Assembly (NCBI GenBank): GCA_951799445.1
Contig: OX637295.1
Coordinates: 8,618,001 to 8,682,000, forward strand
Length of the DNA stretch: 64,000 nt
Direction: 5' to 3'
Origin: Pseudisothecium myosuroides
Lineage: Eukaryota > Streptophyta > Bryopsida > Hypnales > Lembophyllaceae
Both the position numbers and the translations under genes were made by a program. Shown here in pieces: positions 24,846-38,249 of this stretch. Position 1 is the first letter of the stretch, and each line of letters begins with the position of its first letter. The notes beneath the pieces are model-generated. The model worked only from the letters and a program-made list of their open reading frames with translations. It made no database searches and was not told the origin of the DNA.

Positions 24846-25790
24846 TGTGGCATCATGATTAGGGTTTCTCATAGCTTTGGGAGATGAACAGGGGTTCTGG
24901 AGAGTGGACACTGTGCATTTGGAAGCTCTTGCATGAGATTGGTGATACTTCACTTCTCATGGAATGATTTTGGCGTTTTGCAAGGAATTATCAAACATTG
25001 TGGGAGTCTTAGAATACTTGAACGTCTCATTGTTGCTTAAGGCTTACTGGTGGGCGTTCTTAGAATGCTCTGTGTAAGAGAAGTGATCAGATTTTGCCTG
25101 TGCATTGGTTTCTCGGGTGATTGGATCATGTTGACATTGACATGGAGAACTTATGTGGCATCATGATTAGGGTTTCTCATAGCATTTTGAGATTGGAAGA
25201 TGAGAGAGGTTCTGGAAGAGATAGTCCTGGAAGTGGAAACTGTGCATTTGGAAGCTCTTGCGTGAGATTGTAGACACTCCACTTCTCATGGAATGATTTT
25301 GGCGTTTTGCAAGGATTATCAAACATTGTGAGAGTCTTAGAAATATTGGACGTCACATTGTTGCTTAAGGCTTACTGATGGGCGTTCCTAGAATGCTCTG
25401 TTTAAGAGAATTGATCAGATTTTGCCTGTGCATTGGTTTCTCGGGTGATTGGTTCATGTTGACATTGGCATGGAGAACTTATGTGGCATCACGATTAGGG
25501 TTTCTCATAGCACTTTGAGATTGGAAGATGAAGAGAGGTTCTGGAAGAGGAAACTGTGCATTTGGAATCTCTTGAGTGAGATTGTTGATACTTCACCTCT
25601 CATGGAATGATTTTGGCGTTGGCAAGGATTATCAAGCATTGTGGTAGTCTTAAAGTACTTGAACTTCACATTGTTGCGAGAGGCTTACTGGTGGGCGTTC
25701 TCAGAATGCTCTGTTGAAGAAAAGTGATCAGATTTTGATTTTGCTATGGTTCATCGGATCCTTTTGATGTTGGCGAGTTTCGGACTTCTT
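24846..25790 (+). repeat. Three tandem repeats of about 310-330 bp downstream of the small gene
   Basis: Units start at TGTGGCATCA 24846, 25154 and 25482. Shared blocks are GATTAGGGTTTCTCATAGC, CTCATGGAATGATTTTGGCG, TTATCAA[A/G]CATTGTG, GTGGGCGTTC and GATCAGATTTTG. The third unit diverges after about 25738. The array could lie in the 3' UTR of the small gene. Frames do not persist across units, so it is probably non-coding. Confidence 0.85.
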
Positions 25791-28700
25791 TGAATGTGAT
25801 GCAGTTCATTGTGAATGCTTTCAAATGCTTATGTCGAATTGGCAATTTGGGAGTGGACACTATAATAGTTTGCAACATTAAACTTGTATTGGCACTGTAT
25901 TGAATTGGGTAAAGGACTTTTGCATCATGTCGCATGTTCATCGTGACTAACGTAACTAATCCTCTTGTTGATTGAACTGTGTGGACTCATCAAAGTTTAT
26001 ACTGTATGTCGTGATTTGGAGCAAGTTTAACGACACTCTCTCTCAACACGCTCTCTTCAAGGTCTGAGACCCAATATGTTAGGAGTTTTCTGCTTACTTG
26101 TTGTAGGATTGTCTCCATAGCAGTGTTCTCGGTCAGCGTGATTTATGATGTTTACGGATTTTAATTTATTTCGTTCTGTTTGCAGTGAACGACTGCATTT
26201 CTCCTGTTGTTTTTCCTCCTAATAATTTTCTGCGTTTTAAGTGCTATTTGAGGTTTTGATTGCTTGGAATCATTGTGACAAGTCTTGTGACATTTTTATC
26301 ATTGTGTATGGTATTTTACCTTGTGATCCTCCCTGGTAGTGAGTAATGTAACTCAATTAAAACATGCTTCTGCTAATGTTTGCGTGAGTCAGGGTTATCG
26401 GAGTATGAATTAGTTTTGCGTGTGGATGTTATCAGCAGGATCTTGCAACAAATTTTCTGTACTCTGGTACTGTTTTTCTGTAGCTCTCCTTGGCATAGTT
26501 TCTGAGTTTAATCTATTGTGAGTTCAGTGTTGTGAGAATCAGTTAGCAACTTATCCGATTGTGATTTTCATCATCTGGTATCGTGGGTTCTTGGTGGTGT
26601 GACAAATGTTTAATGAGCTCAAGCTATTTTTCATCAAATGCTGGGTGCATCTTCTCCCTGCAGATTCATTAGGACTCTCAGGACCCTTGCCGTGAAAAAT
26701 GGAAAAATGGAAAAATGGGTTTGATGAGGTATACATATCCAAAATCACCCTCTTTTTCAAACACGTCTTCTTTCTTCATACGCATAACATGTCAATCTAA
26801 AAATCTCAGCCTTCGATCATTTCGCAGAGCACTTGGGAAATGGGACAATTTAGGGTATGCCTACTCCCTGGCTACGTGATGATTGTTGCAGGGGTCCATT
26901 CTGTTTCAATCTGCTGAAACAGGTATTGTTGTTTAGATCCCCCCCATTATGAGATTCGGAAAGCAGGGGTGCAACTGAAAAGAATATATGGAGTAATAAA
27001 GTTGGTCCCTTTTTTCTTTCTGAAAGGGGTGATTGAAGCTTTTTTCATGAAGTGGAGATGGAGTCCCCCGACAACAAACTATCTCTTCTGATACGCATGA
27101 GTTGAGTGGACTCCCACCCACTCAAAAGTCATGAAAGTCTTGCAATTTCCTTGCAAAAATTAATAAGATAATGTTGTTGTTCTTGTCCACGAATATGAAT
27201 GTGTTTGACCATGGTTGGCGCAGCGATCTAAAAACTGGCTAAATTTTGCTTGGTTTATACTTTATTTTTTTTACCCTCAGTGTAAATTCAAAAAAAATAT
27301 TCCAAAAATGAACATTTGGCTAAAAAGTTTGAAATTTAGCTTTAAAAACGGTAAAAAAAAATTAGGGAACATTTGGTAAAGTATTTGCTCCAATTGATAT
27401 GTATGAATTTTTGGTGTTTAAGTGGATGAAATCTCTAAATTTCTACAAACTTTGGGGAGCTATCCTTCTTTTTGGATGACTATGTGCACTTTTGGATGAA
27501 TTTATGCCTTTTCATTCACATTTGCTTTATTTTTTTCATGATTTAGGTGTAAATTGTTTTATTGTTCTATTGAAGATCACTTTTTGTATCCAAAATTTTG
27601 TGTACACAAGAAACAAATCATAACTAACACTCTTGAACAATAAAAATTAGGGTGTTTCTTTTGTTGTTGTGTTGCAAATGGATTTTCATTGCTACAAGAT
27701 TCAAGACAAAATTCAAGATTCAAGATATTTTGGGCATAAAAAGTAGTGTAAATAATCTATAATTTAAGTAGTTAGTAGTTAGATCATCTCACAACTATAT
27801 TCAAACACCTCTATTTTATTTTAAAGATAAATGACAATTAAATACATGTTTGTTATTCATTATCAATCACACAACTACCAATGCAAAAATATCTTCAAAT
27901 AGAGATTTGGTGTTTACACAAACATGTACCAACACATCTCTATTGAGTATTTAATTATTTCGTATAAATAAGGTTTAGGGTATGCTAAAAATAGAAATCA
28001 TCTTCAATGTTTTTTAGAAGAAATAATTTCCTAAAAACGCTGTCGTTTATTTTGAGAATTATTTTCCTTCAAACAATAATAATTTACAATATTCAGATGC
28101 ACAGACTTAATTCCACTGAAAACATTTAATATTTGTACATGAATGCAGAATCGGTGTACCCTGACTGTATTTGATAACCTTCTTTACAACGACAACTTCA
28201 GCCTCATCTTTTGCTGTGAGGACACCATCAAAGGACTTTGGTTACAACCACCTCTCTCTTTCAAAGTGGACAAGAAAGCTACGTAACTCATCTAATGCTG
28301 TTGGAACAAAAATTTATCAACAAACAAACTTTTTTATCATAAAAACTGTGTCATCCAAGGACTAACTAAGGTAGCAGCACCTAAAGAGACATTTTTTCTA
28401 GTCTTACTCCCATAAAGGTTAAATGACAAAAAAAAATTGATGAGGTTATCAACAAACCCAGGAGAAATGCAACCCAAGTAGCTTTTGTAATTTTCTGACA
28501 CTCTAGTAATGTTTTATAAATTGTCAAAGTTGAAAACATAGGATAGCCTATACTTAACACTAAACTCATCTTGAATGAATATCCTTGAAGCATGAAATGT
28601 CTCAACTTTCATTGGTTTCATTCATTTAAGGTTAATTTTTAGGTGTAGGAAAATAGAAAGTGTATCTTTCTGATGTTGCTACCTTGTACAAGTTGTGTAG

Positions 28701-29603
28701 GCTTGCCAATTTTCATGGCCAATGACACCTCCTGTAGCTTCTAGCGCTCCTTTACATAGCTCACTTTGCCAAAAAACAAACTTCCATGATAATAACACTA
28801 ACTTCCAATAATTTTGAAGCGTGCAATATTTTAGATAAAACCAATATAAAATGGTCTATATTATATTCATACTATCTCTACCAATGTGATTTTTGTATAA
28901 CTTTTATTTACACTAATTTTAATGAATTTCATCCACTTTCATCTATATTCTTGCAATCTTCATCTAAAATTGAACAATATTCAATTGTAATTAGCCCATG
29001 TTTTTCCAAAATGCATTCAATTAGTATTACGGAATCTTGCACTATTCAACTTCCATATTAAATGTGTAGCTTTAATATAAATTACCAAAGATTACAACTA
29101 ATTGGGAATATTGGTATCATTTTAGTCTGAAGGAAATTAGAAACAAGTAATTTAAAATAGATGTACAATAGAAGAAAATTGTGTTTTAGCTGACATTTAA
29201 TATACATTAGATGTTTTGGGGGGCATTAGAGGGTCATTTCAGCCCTGTTCCCTTGCTGTAATGAACAGAGCCGCGATCAAAATTCTTAAATATTAAAAAA
29301 ATCAAAAAATTTAAAAAAAATTTAAAAATAAATTATTATCTAACGTGGCAGTCGCTGTGCTACATTAGCTTGCTGTTGCAACAAAGTTCCCACAATCCAA
29401 GAACTTTGGGGAACTCATGGCCTTGTTGAGTAGGTGAATCTCATCTAATGACAATTGATGTCTACGTTGATGGATTTTAGGACAAAGACATCGAAAATCC
29501 TTGGTTTCTTTCAACACATGGACCAATTCCATTGATAGAAGAAGAAGTACATTGAGACCAGAGGACCCCACTTCTTGGCGAGCATATTTAAATTTTTAGA
29601 TAG
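25791..29603. other. No gene seen
   Basis: Positions 25791-27180 are somewhat less AT-rich and could include transcribed 3' sequence of the small gene, but there is no convincing frame. On the minus strand 28330-28170 has two short coding-like frames broken by a stop; they are too short to identify. A mixed stretch at 29340-29580 also lacks a recognisable domain. Confidence 0.35.
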
Positions 29604-29874
29604 CTACACTGAATAGGGAAATTAGGCTGCCCCACACTAATATCTCAACATTCTACACTATATTAATATCATAGTTATTGTAGAAGGATGCAGTGATGCG
29701 GAAAACATGTCAACTGCGTGGGTTGGTGTACTGATTTATGACTGAGGATTAGAAAATGGCTTGTGCCTCCATCTGGACAAGCACTGAGTCATGAGGTAAG
29801 AGTAACATGAAGTAACTTCTTTGTGGTAAGGCAACCAAATTGTCAAGGCAACCCAATTTCATTATTTAGTGTAA
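29604..29874. mobile_element. MITE, CTACACTAAATAG family, copy 2
   Basis: It begins CTACACTGAATAGGGAAATT and ends ATTTCATTATTTAGTGTA. Internal blocks GTAGAAGGATGC, GCGTGGGTTGGTG and GAGTCATGAGGTA match the copy at 5425-5679. It is more diverged, with a small internal insertion near 29800. Confidence 0.75.
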
Positions 29875-30451
29875 ATTTTAAAAAGTCAACCAAACAATTA
29901 AATTTAAATCTTTTACCTATGACTAAGAAAAAAATGACCATTCATAAAAAAAAATGTAAAAATATCAAATTACAATTATTAAGTTGAGTCTAAACAACGC
30001 ATGCTGAATTATTCTTTCAGTTTTCAATGAGATCTAATTATAAAAAAATCATTTTTAATATAGTAATATAATTGTTATTTGTGGAGATTGTGGGTGGACT
30101 TAATTGAAACGCTTAAGCTTCTTCAAATCTCATTTCTTCTTTAACCAAATATTTGGGGAGATTGTTGTATAGTTTGACATTGTTGGGATGGATAAATAAT
30201 GATAGAATTATGATGAGTTTACAATTGCTGTACACTTGGGGTGAAATAAACCAAATTTGGTCGGTTGCAGTGGTTCTTTTTTCAAGGATGCAAAAAGAAC
30301 CTCGGCCTCATTGGTAAACAATGTTACCAATATAAACAAACTCTTAATTTATGCCAACAAGGCTTTCATAATGCCAAGTCCAATTTTCAAGGCAGATTTG
30401 GCACCATTTCATTGGACAGTCAAAAGTGGGTTATGAGCCATAACTAAGCGA

Positions 30452-30710
30452 GGGTTGCTATTATGTGAGCATAGGAGTGTGAGCCCATGAGCTTAGAATA
30501 CCATACACCTATGTTATAGGTGTATATATTATAGAAACCGTCTATGATTATAGGGTATATAATATCAAATACCTATATTATAAGTGTTTATGATACATAC
30601 ACCTTCTATAGTGTGTGGTATCTATATTATAGGTACCTATATTGTAGACTCAATGCTCACAAGCTCACATTCTTGGGCTCACATTCTTGGGCTCACATAC
30701 TAGCACTGTT
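30452..30710. mobile_element. MITE, GTTGCTA family, copy 1
   Basis: Termini GGGTTGCTATTATGTGAGC and GCTCACATACTAGCACTGTT are imperfect inverted repeats. The middle has many short inverted TATA-rich pieces (ACACCTATGTTATAGGTGT). The copy at 46249-46494 has the same order. Non-coding. Confidence 0.75.
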
Positions 30711-33404
30711 GATAACCAAGCCCCTCTTTCTACACCCTTAGATTTGGAAAAAGTATAAAAGTGGACACTTATGATGAAGTATCACCCCTGGCATTATGTA
30801 ATCCATAATGACTAAAACCAACATCAGTCAAACCGACATCAAGCTTACTACCTTTTTTTACTGGTTTGTAATAGGAACTTGAAATTACTATCATTGGAAG
30901 CACATGCAAAAGCCCTTTCACTACAAATACTTTACTTCTTCAATTTGTTTTTCCTCAATGTACCGTCGTCCTTCTGCTAGCACAGTCCAGCATTGAAGCA
31001 TGCCTGTTAGTGTTTTCTGAGAGTTTTGAATGGCAGGGGAGACAAGGTCTGCAGTCAAACTGAAAAAAAACCACAGCACGATGGATCTGACTCACAGTAC
31101 TGAAGCTTATGTTAAGTTATGACCTGACGGAACCCTAGAACTGACTGACTGACTGACTAGAGCTGAACTGACGCACACTCAACTCAGACAGCAGACATCT
31201 GAATTGATAATGTACAAATTCAGATAAAACCAAATAAAATATTGCTCACTTACTCCCACTGACAGTCTCGAAATAGAAATATTCAAATTCCTGTTTCATT
31301 GATTTCAGAAAAATAAAAACAAAAATAGAAATACTCTTGCTTAAAATAATGAAAAAATTGGAAATGATTAAGCAGTTGGGGTGTGCAGTAAGTAAGACTG
31401 TCAGTGAGTGCTGCTGCTTGAGCCACAGTAATTACAACCTCGTCACTATTTCGCTGAAATGACATCCACTCTATTGTCGACAATACACTGAAACATTATT
31501 TATTAACTGCAGAGGTTCATCAGTTCATGATTATGTTTCCCAATAATCACTCCGAAATTGTCATGTGCATTCCAGACAACAAATTTTGAGGAAAAAAAAG
31601 AGAGTTTAAGCTTCGCCCGCAAAACTCTGATAGGACTTGGAATCAGTTTTATGATATTTGGCTTCACTCAGTGTTAGCTAGTAGGGACGGTGACTACATT
31701 AGATGGACTAACAAGGGGCCTCCCCCTTGCTTATCCTTCTAAGTTGGTTCTTGCTCTCTTGGTCTTTTCTCTGCTCATCTCTCTCTTCATTTTGTCCAGC
31801 CGTATGGCTTGGCTGCATTGTACCCGGTTACTATTTTTTTAATGCAATGGTCCTTCCATTGTGAGAGAGAGAGAGAGAGAGAGAGTATGAGAGAGAGAGA
31901 GAGAGTATGAGAGAGAAGACGAGTCATCACCCTGTCAAGATAGGCACTTTCTAACAAATTCATGACAAGCCTAAGCATGTGCAGCTCAATAATTGTAGAA
32001 ACTTAAGCATCCCTTGGCAATAACTTTCATAAATTCATAGTTCATCATCTGCTCATAACAGGGTGGGAGGGTGGAATTACTATGCCTTGCCCTCATATTA
32101 GTGAGTTGTGTTTCTAACCTCACTGTGATTAGAAAGTAAATATAAACAAATTGCCATGTTCCATACACCAAATGTAGCAAATAACAATAAAAATATATAC
32201 AAGTTTTGAACAAACTTCACAAGCAAATCTTTGGAGTTCCTGTAGAATGCCTAAAGCTTGAGGGTCTTGGCCTCACCTGCACCCATGGCCACAAAACGAA
32301 CACATAGTTAGTTTCAGGTCGTGTGCGAGGTGTCTTCAGCCAAGGACCAGTTGTTATCCTTTTCACAAGTAAAAGCAAATACAAGAAGCCAAAATATCAG
32401 CAAGGAAAGCTCCATTGCAACAAGTATTGTCTCTCTTGTCAAACCTTATCAGCCATGGCGTATTCCTCAAGAGTAGAGTCTCACTACTACTGTCTAGAGT
32501 GTGTGCAACAATTTTGGGAATTCTAACACAGAACAGTGCTACAATCAACGTTGGCCTCCCAAAGCAATCAGTCCATGTAAAGCTGTAAGAAAACCACAAA
32601 TATTTTGGCAAACCCAAGTAAGAGGTGTGCTCAGTTCTGCAAGGCTTTGCTTGTTTGGCCCGTTAGAGCTGCACTGTTCCCCTGATGTGTCATGTGGCAG
32701 TTAATTTCTGATGCCTCCATTAACGACTGGGGCACTAATTAAGTGCATTAGTTTAAATTGAGCCACCACTTTTGCATATATTGATTACATTCAACTGGCC
32801 AGTAATCAGCCATATGTCAATGTAATCTTTGAGAAGGCTTCATCGAGTTGATGAATGTCCCTCCAACTTCCAGTCATAAGTGCATTGCAAAATTTGTTTT
32901 GCATAAGCCGTCACAAGTAGTAATTGTACCACTACCATTAGGTATGTGGTATGTGTTAAAATTCATTGGATGATTGAGCACATTGTAGGAAGTAGTTAGG
33001 AAGTACTTCCTAATTAGTAGCTACTTTGTTTGTGTACTACCATTATTTGCAATTTAGTGGGGTCCCATCACTTTTTGAGATAAGTGTGTTTGTAATTGCT
33101 AAAGCTTGGGAGGACAAGGCCTATTACCAAGGTAGTTAATCCAAAACCAATAAGATTCATGGATGCATGGGTGCCTTTGTATTTTTGTTTTCAAAATACT
33201 CCATAAAGCCATTCATTGGACACCTATAGTCCATAGTAGGCTAAATTGAAAGTTTTAAGAAAAGGATTTCCTATGGCAAAAAAGATGCTATTGCCATTTG
33301 ATTGTATAGAATTCATAAGAACCTTGCACTTTATGGCTATGTGATTGCACATATATATTTGGAATGGTGCACTTTGTTCCATTATATGGCAAAGTTGACA
33401 TTTG

Positions 33405-33438
<34 letters not shown>

Positions 33439-34893
33439 TTCACTTTGTTTAAAAAAGAAAAAAGGAAAGGAAAAAGAGAGTGTTAGTTTTGGGATTTAAT
33501 TGCAGGATTTTGCCTTACATTTGTCGTGAATGGTAAAAATGTTAAATTTTATTGACTTGATAGATTGCAAGATCATAGCATTGGAAGTGAAGAAAAGAGA
33601 TGTTTTTGCAAATTTTCAAATTAGATCAACAACTTTTGAATTCTCTTTGCTTAAATTTTTTGTAATATAGAGACTTGATTTTTTTTTAATAATGTTGTAA
33701 AATTGAAATGGGAATCTATGGGGGGGAAAGAAAATTTATTCTTTAAAAAACATTAAGTTGACAAATGGTTGGAATGAAAAACTAATTTTTTGACAACTCT
33801 AATATGGAATTGAAAAATGCAAATTCCAATAGTGACAATGTTATTGTAGATAATCTAAACTAAATTCACCTTATTTTTTGAAAAAATTGAAAAAATTGAA
33901 GTAAACTATAAAAAACATCATATGTCATTTTTTCAATGAGTCCTCATATTTTTCACATTTTTACAATAATAAAAAATCAAAGATTGTTAGATACAATCTA
34001 ATAAACAAAGGAATTGTCATTTTGGGCCAATAGTATCATGCTTGAATGTCAATGGTGAAAAGTGGAGGCATAATTGAATAACATGTAACAAACTAATTAT
34101 TATAAGTTTTGTACTATTGTCATAAACTTATACAAAAACATTTCAATTCCAATTTAGCAATGGCTTATAGGCAACTTATAGATTCTTTAGAATTGTCAAG
34201 AATATCCTATATCATTGATTCAATCAAAAGTCTTCAAATTCCATTTATACAAACTATCTCACATACTACATTTGTTATATTCGGACTTTATTTTTCTTCA
34301 CTCATTCTTGTACTACGACTTTATGAATACAAATATCCCTAATAACAACTCAGTTTTGTGAATTACAATAGATGAAAAGTAATGAATTGGGCAAAATATT
34401 ATTCCAAATGGATGAAAAATACTCAAAATAAATGAAAATTTTGGTAACAAGAAGATGAGATTTTAGTCCAATTTCAACCTTTTTATAAATAGGCTTATCA
34501 TCTTGTGGTATAAGGGGTGCACCCAAAATTACACCCTACCTAAAACTGCCATCATCATTGTGTACATTTCCGAAATCAATATGTACGTATGTTGAAGAAA
34601 CGATTCTAGACCACCTACTACAAAAACTTTGGTCCTTCATAACTTTTGCATATTGTATCCAAATGTCGCACTCTTTGGTGTATTGGAACCTCCTTTCACT
34701 TGCCAACACTTGCCAACAAGAAAATATGAAAATTGACCAGTCTAATAATTATGTCTAGGCACAATAACAAAAAATGGCGTTTTGGAGTACCTACCTTTAT
34801 TACTAGGAATGCTAGCTAAGAAACCGCTTAGTGCTACACATCTCAAATTCTTTATGGCTTCATAATATTACAGCCAAAATCATTCACTCTTGT
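30711..34893. other. No gene seen; simple repeats
   Basis: Mostly AT-rich. (CTGA)n stands at 31140-31160 and GA-rich repeats at 31861-31918 and 33405-33438. Short frames at 32000-32700 show no recognisable domain and no supported intron-exon series. Confidence 0.35.
31861..31918. repeat. (GA)n microsatellite, interrupted by GTAT
   Basis: Three GA tracts are separated by GTATGA. Confidence 0.9.
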
Positions 34894-35798
34894 TTAGCCT
34901 TTAAAATACCAAGGCATTTTCTGGCTCTAGAACCACTGAAAATTGCCATTTCTGCTGCGATCACTTCCTAAACCAAAAAAATCTTTAAAAAAAATCTAAC
35001 TATAGGATCTTGTACTTCACTTGTCTCAAATCATGTGGTAAAATTTTCATGAAATTTGACCGTACGGATTGGAAGATATTAGCATTTGAAGTTGGAAAAA
35101 AAAGTTTTTTTGAATTGTTTCCTGCAATTTCAGATGACTTTGACGGCCATTTGTGGACTTCTTTTGCACTACACAACATAAAGTTAAATTTTTTTATGTT
35201 GAACATTTGAGATGAGAGTTGGTAAAAAAAAATTACAGCATATCAAAACTTGATTTTCACATATAAAAAAATTGTTAAGTAGAAATAGGTCCAAAAATGA
35301 TCAAAACACTAAATTGTTAATAGCTCTTAGATGGAATTAAAAAACCATAATCCCAATGGTGGGATTGTTCATGCAAACAAACTTGACCTTGTCGAAAAAA
35401 AGATTTGAAAATTGCATTCAAAAATGAATTCTATAAGTTCTTTTTTGAAGAAGATGCATAAATTGCCCCAAAAACAAGATTGTCCATAACTCTTATTTTT
35501 AGTCCAAATAGAATGAATCAAAGCTTCAAATGTAGACAAAAACATGATCTTTGGAAAAAAAATTATGAAAAAAAAATCATTTTTTTTTTTTTTTTGCCCG
35601 ATGAACTACTTTTTTGCTTTAGGATGGCATAACTTTTGCTCCGGGGGACCGATTGAAAACAATAATAATTTTAGAAAGCTAATGTGATTCCTTATCTTCA
35701 AAAAAAGTTTCAAAAAATCAGGTCAAAATTTGAGGTCATATGGGCCTGCCCGAAATCTCAAGTGTCCCCCAAAGGGACTTTGGTACTTTAGGGGTTAA
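34894..35798 (+). mobile_element. TTAA-flanked non-coding element, diverged copy 3
   Basis: The right end GGTACTTTAGGGGTTAA matches the other two copies. The left end (TTTAGCCTTTAAAATACCAAGG) is mutated. Internal matches to 6947-7888 include GGATCTT, a GACCGTACGGATTGGAAGAT-like motif, CCCAATGGTG and AGAATGAATCAAAGCTT-like sequence. Non-coding. Confidence 0.65.
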
Positions 35799-36249
35799 GG
35801 TGACAATAATTTAAACCCACAGTAAGGTAGTCTGCTTCAAAAGTGACCAGGCTGTAAATCCGATCATGGCATAGAGGTACATTTTGCTTTCTTTGATATA
35901 CCAACAATGTACATTTCAGGAAGTGGTCGCTTTCAGTGACCTTTGCGTTTCAAATTCAAAAATCCATAACTAATTCCAGAAATATCCAAAAAATATGAAA
36001 CAACTTGGGTTAGATGCAAATTCCAATTTCCTTCCTACTAATATTTAGTAAAAATTGTTTCAAGAAGTTTAGCTTCCCCGAAATGGCAAACAGCTCTTAC
36101 TTGGTCGGTTTATGAGCCTCCTACCTTAATTGCAGTGTTCACGTCACCCAGCCAGCCTTGCAATTGATTGAGTTTTTTATTTTTATTTTTTTTATCATTA
36201 CAATGAAATTCTGTTTCATTCTTGTAAAAAAAAAGTAAAAAAAAGTGAG

Positions 36250-37110
36250 GGAGACAATCTCTGACACTCTGAGTCAAAGCGGTAAAACCCAGCATGACCA
36301 AATCTACCTTTTGGAAGATACCCAACATTTTCACTCGAAAGAACCCAGCATTCAGTTCCCACAGGTGTCCGTACACAGTAATTTCCAGCTCACACTAATA
36401 TAAGTTAAGTTAATCTCCCCTGTACTGTAATTGCAATATAAGTTAAGTTAATCTCCCCAGTAATTGCGCCACTCACGCTCGGAATGAGACAAGCCCTGAG
36501 TACCATTGGTCAGAGTCAAAGCGGAAAAATTCAGCACGACCAAATCACCATTTTAGAAGATTTAAAAAAAATAAAAAAAAATAAAAAAATAATTTTTTTT
36601 TTTAAACAAATGAAAAGGAATTTGCATTGCAAGGGCACCGGCCTTTTAGAAGATTTCAAACTCATTTCAGGAAGTGAGAATCAGTGAAACACACTATTCC
36701 CCATGACCCCATCTACAGTAATTTCCTGCACCACACTAATTTAATAATAGTCTCCCCAGTAATCGCGCAACCGACCCTGGCAACACTGACGCTTAGTCGA
36801 AGGGAGACAACCTCTGACACTCGCTGATGTCAGTTAAAAACCACAAAAAAACAAAAAAACAAACCCAGTATCCCCCTAAAATCTACAATTCAGAAGATTC
36901 CGCTACTGAAATCTCATGGGACACACTAATTTAGCCTCCACACTAATTTAGTGTCCACACGAACTTAATTGGGTTACCAGTACTGTCCCTGCAGCGACAA
37001 GGTCTGTCACGAGAGTCAAAGCGGAAACCACTCAACCTTCATGATGGGCTCCCCCGACCACGGCCTGTCGATCCAGCATTTTCACACGAAAGATTCCAGC
37101 CTACCAACCA
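36250..37110 (+). repeat. Degenerate 240-300 bp repeats upstream of the aminotransferase gene
   Basis: GAGTCAAAGCGG[T/A]AAA occurs at 36271, 36513 and 37013, with a weaker match near 36800 after GGGAGACAACCTCTGACACT. Around these, CAGTAATTTCC, CACACTAATTTA, AATCTCCCCAGTAAT and CCAGCATTTTCAC[A/T]CGAAAG recur. The array ends within about 1.1 kb of the aminotransferase ATG and so overlaps its probable promoter. Confidence 0.65.
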
Positions 37111-37149
37111 AAAAAAATGCAAAAAAAATGGATTTTGCACTTGCAGTAG

Positions 37150-38249
37150 TAGTTTCAGTTCAATTTTGTTGAAAAAAATAAAATAAAAATTGCTCTTTGA
37201 CGGAGGTTTTTCCCAAGCTCCATCTTTGGGCTTGTTGTCTTCTTCTTCTTCGTCTTCTCCAGTTGAGGTTTCGTCTTTTTTCTCCCAAATCCGCAAACGA
37301 GGCGTGGCTTACATTGGTCGCTTCGTTTTGTATTCCATTTGGGAGTGGTTTGTCAGGAGCTTTGGAAGTGAGTAAGGTAGTAATCTTTCTTGTACAGTAC
37401 ATCTTGCGCTGTGGGTTGCAGGGAGTTTGTTGTGACCGGACGTGTGACATAGTGTTTGTTAGTACTGTAATCTTACAGCCTGTCTGGGAGTTTTGTTTGC
37501 TAGGGTTGGTGTTTTGTAGTTTGAGCACTGATTTTGTGTTTTTACTTTGCGTTTCTTTTGTTTTTGTTTTTTGTTTATGTTTTATGTTTTGCTTCGATCC
37601 CAGGTAGATCGAATTTGCAATTCTCGTTTTGGCGTGGTCGCGACTGTAGCGGAATTCGTGAACTCTGTTTTACGGTGGGTTGAATTGCAGGAATCGAAGA
37701 GTGTACGAGATTTTGCGTTTTTCGACATTGTTCTTGTGGTTTTGGAAATTGGGAGAATCACGATCACGATCACGATCACGAGGTGCGTTCTTTTGTTCAA
37801 GCTTTGCACGAGAATCTGGCCAAGATGAATAAGGTATTGAATGCGATTTGCCTCGCATTAATTAAGCACTTCTTAGTATCTGTATGGGTGATTTGGGGAG
37901 ATTTTTAGAGCTGTGGGGATGTCTTTTTGGTGCAAGAACCGAATTTGTTTTAGATCGCTGTTTATGAAATTCTTGTGCAATCGTTCAAAGTGTGCCATTG
38001 TTGTAGGCCATCGGAAGTGGCAGTGGACAACCCTGTGTCCATACAAAGAACAGTGATGTTTACAAGTGAGTTGCTGCTTTGCTTTTAACAGGGATCAGTA
38101 CAGGATACGGGATTAAGTTCTAACTGAACAGTTTGAGTATCCTCGAAGTTGTTACCCTACTGCAACAGCAAAACCGGTATTAATGGTATAAACTTCGAGG
38201 ATTTGAAGCAAGCGTTTTGTTGTTGTGTTCGTGGACGATTTGGTTGGCG
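37150..38249 (+). promoter_or_regulatory. Upstream region and probable 5' UTR of the aminotransferase gene
   Basis: Sequence changes near 37200 to less AT-rich, C/T-rich DNA (CTTCTTCTTCTTCGTCTTCTC) typical of a plant leader. GTGAGTAAGG at 37368 looks like a donor and TTTTAACAG at 38082-38090 like an acceptor, so a spliced 5' UTR is plausible. An (ATCACG)n run stands at 37757-37781. The frames here (for example 37197-37607) have no recognisable domain. No clear TATA box was found. Confidence 0.4.
38139..38202 (+). promoter_or_regulatory. Potential hairpin just before the aminotransferase start codon
   Basis: ATCCTCGAAGTT (38139-38150) is perfectly complementary to AACTTCGAGGAT (38191-38202), with a 40-nt loop; TACC/GGTA can extend the stem. 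It ends 47 bp before the ATG, so it probably lies in the 5' UTR. A regulatory role is inference. Confidence 0.5.

Noticed and set aside
24303..24953. 216-codon minus-strand frame opposite the small gene
   Set aside because: It is the antisense shadow of the GC-rich exon and leader; the plus frame has the better start, ending and leader composition.
37197..37607. 136-codon plus-strand frame upstream of the aminotransferase
   Set aside because: The start is weak, there is no domain, it contains likely splice signals and a T-rich hydrophobic tail; 5' UTR is the simpler reading.
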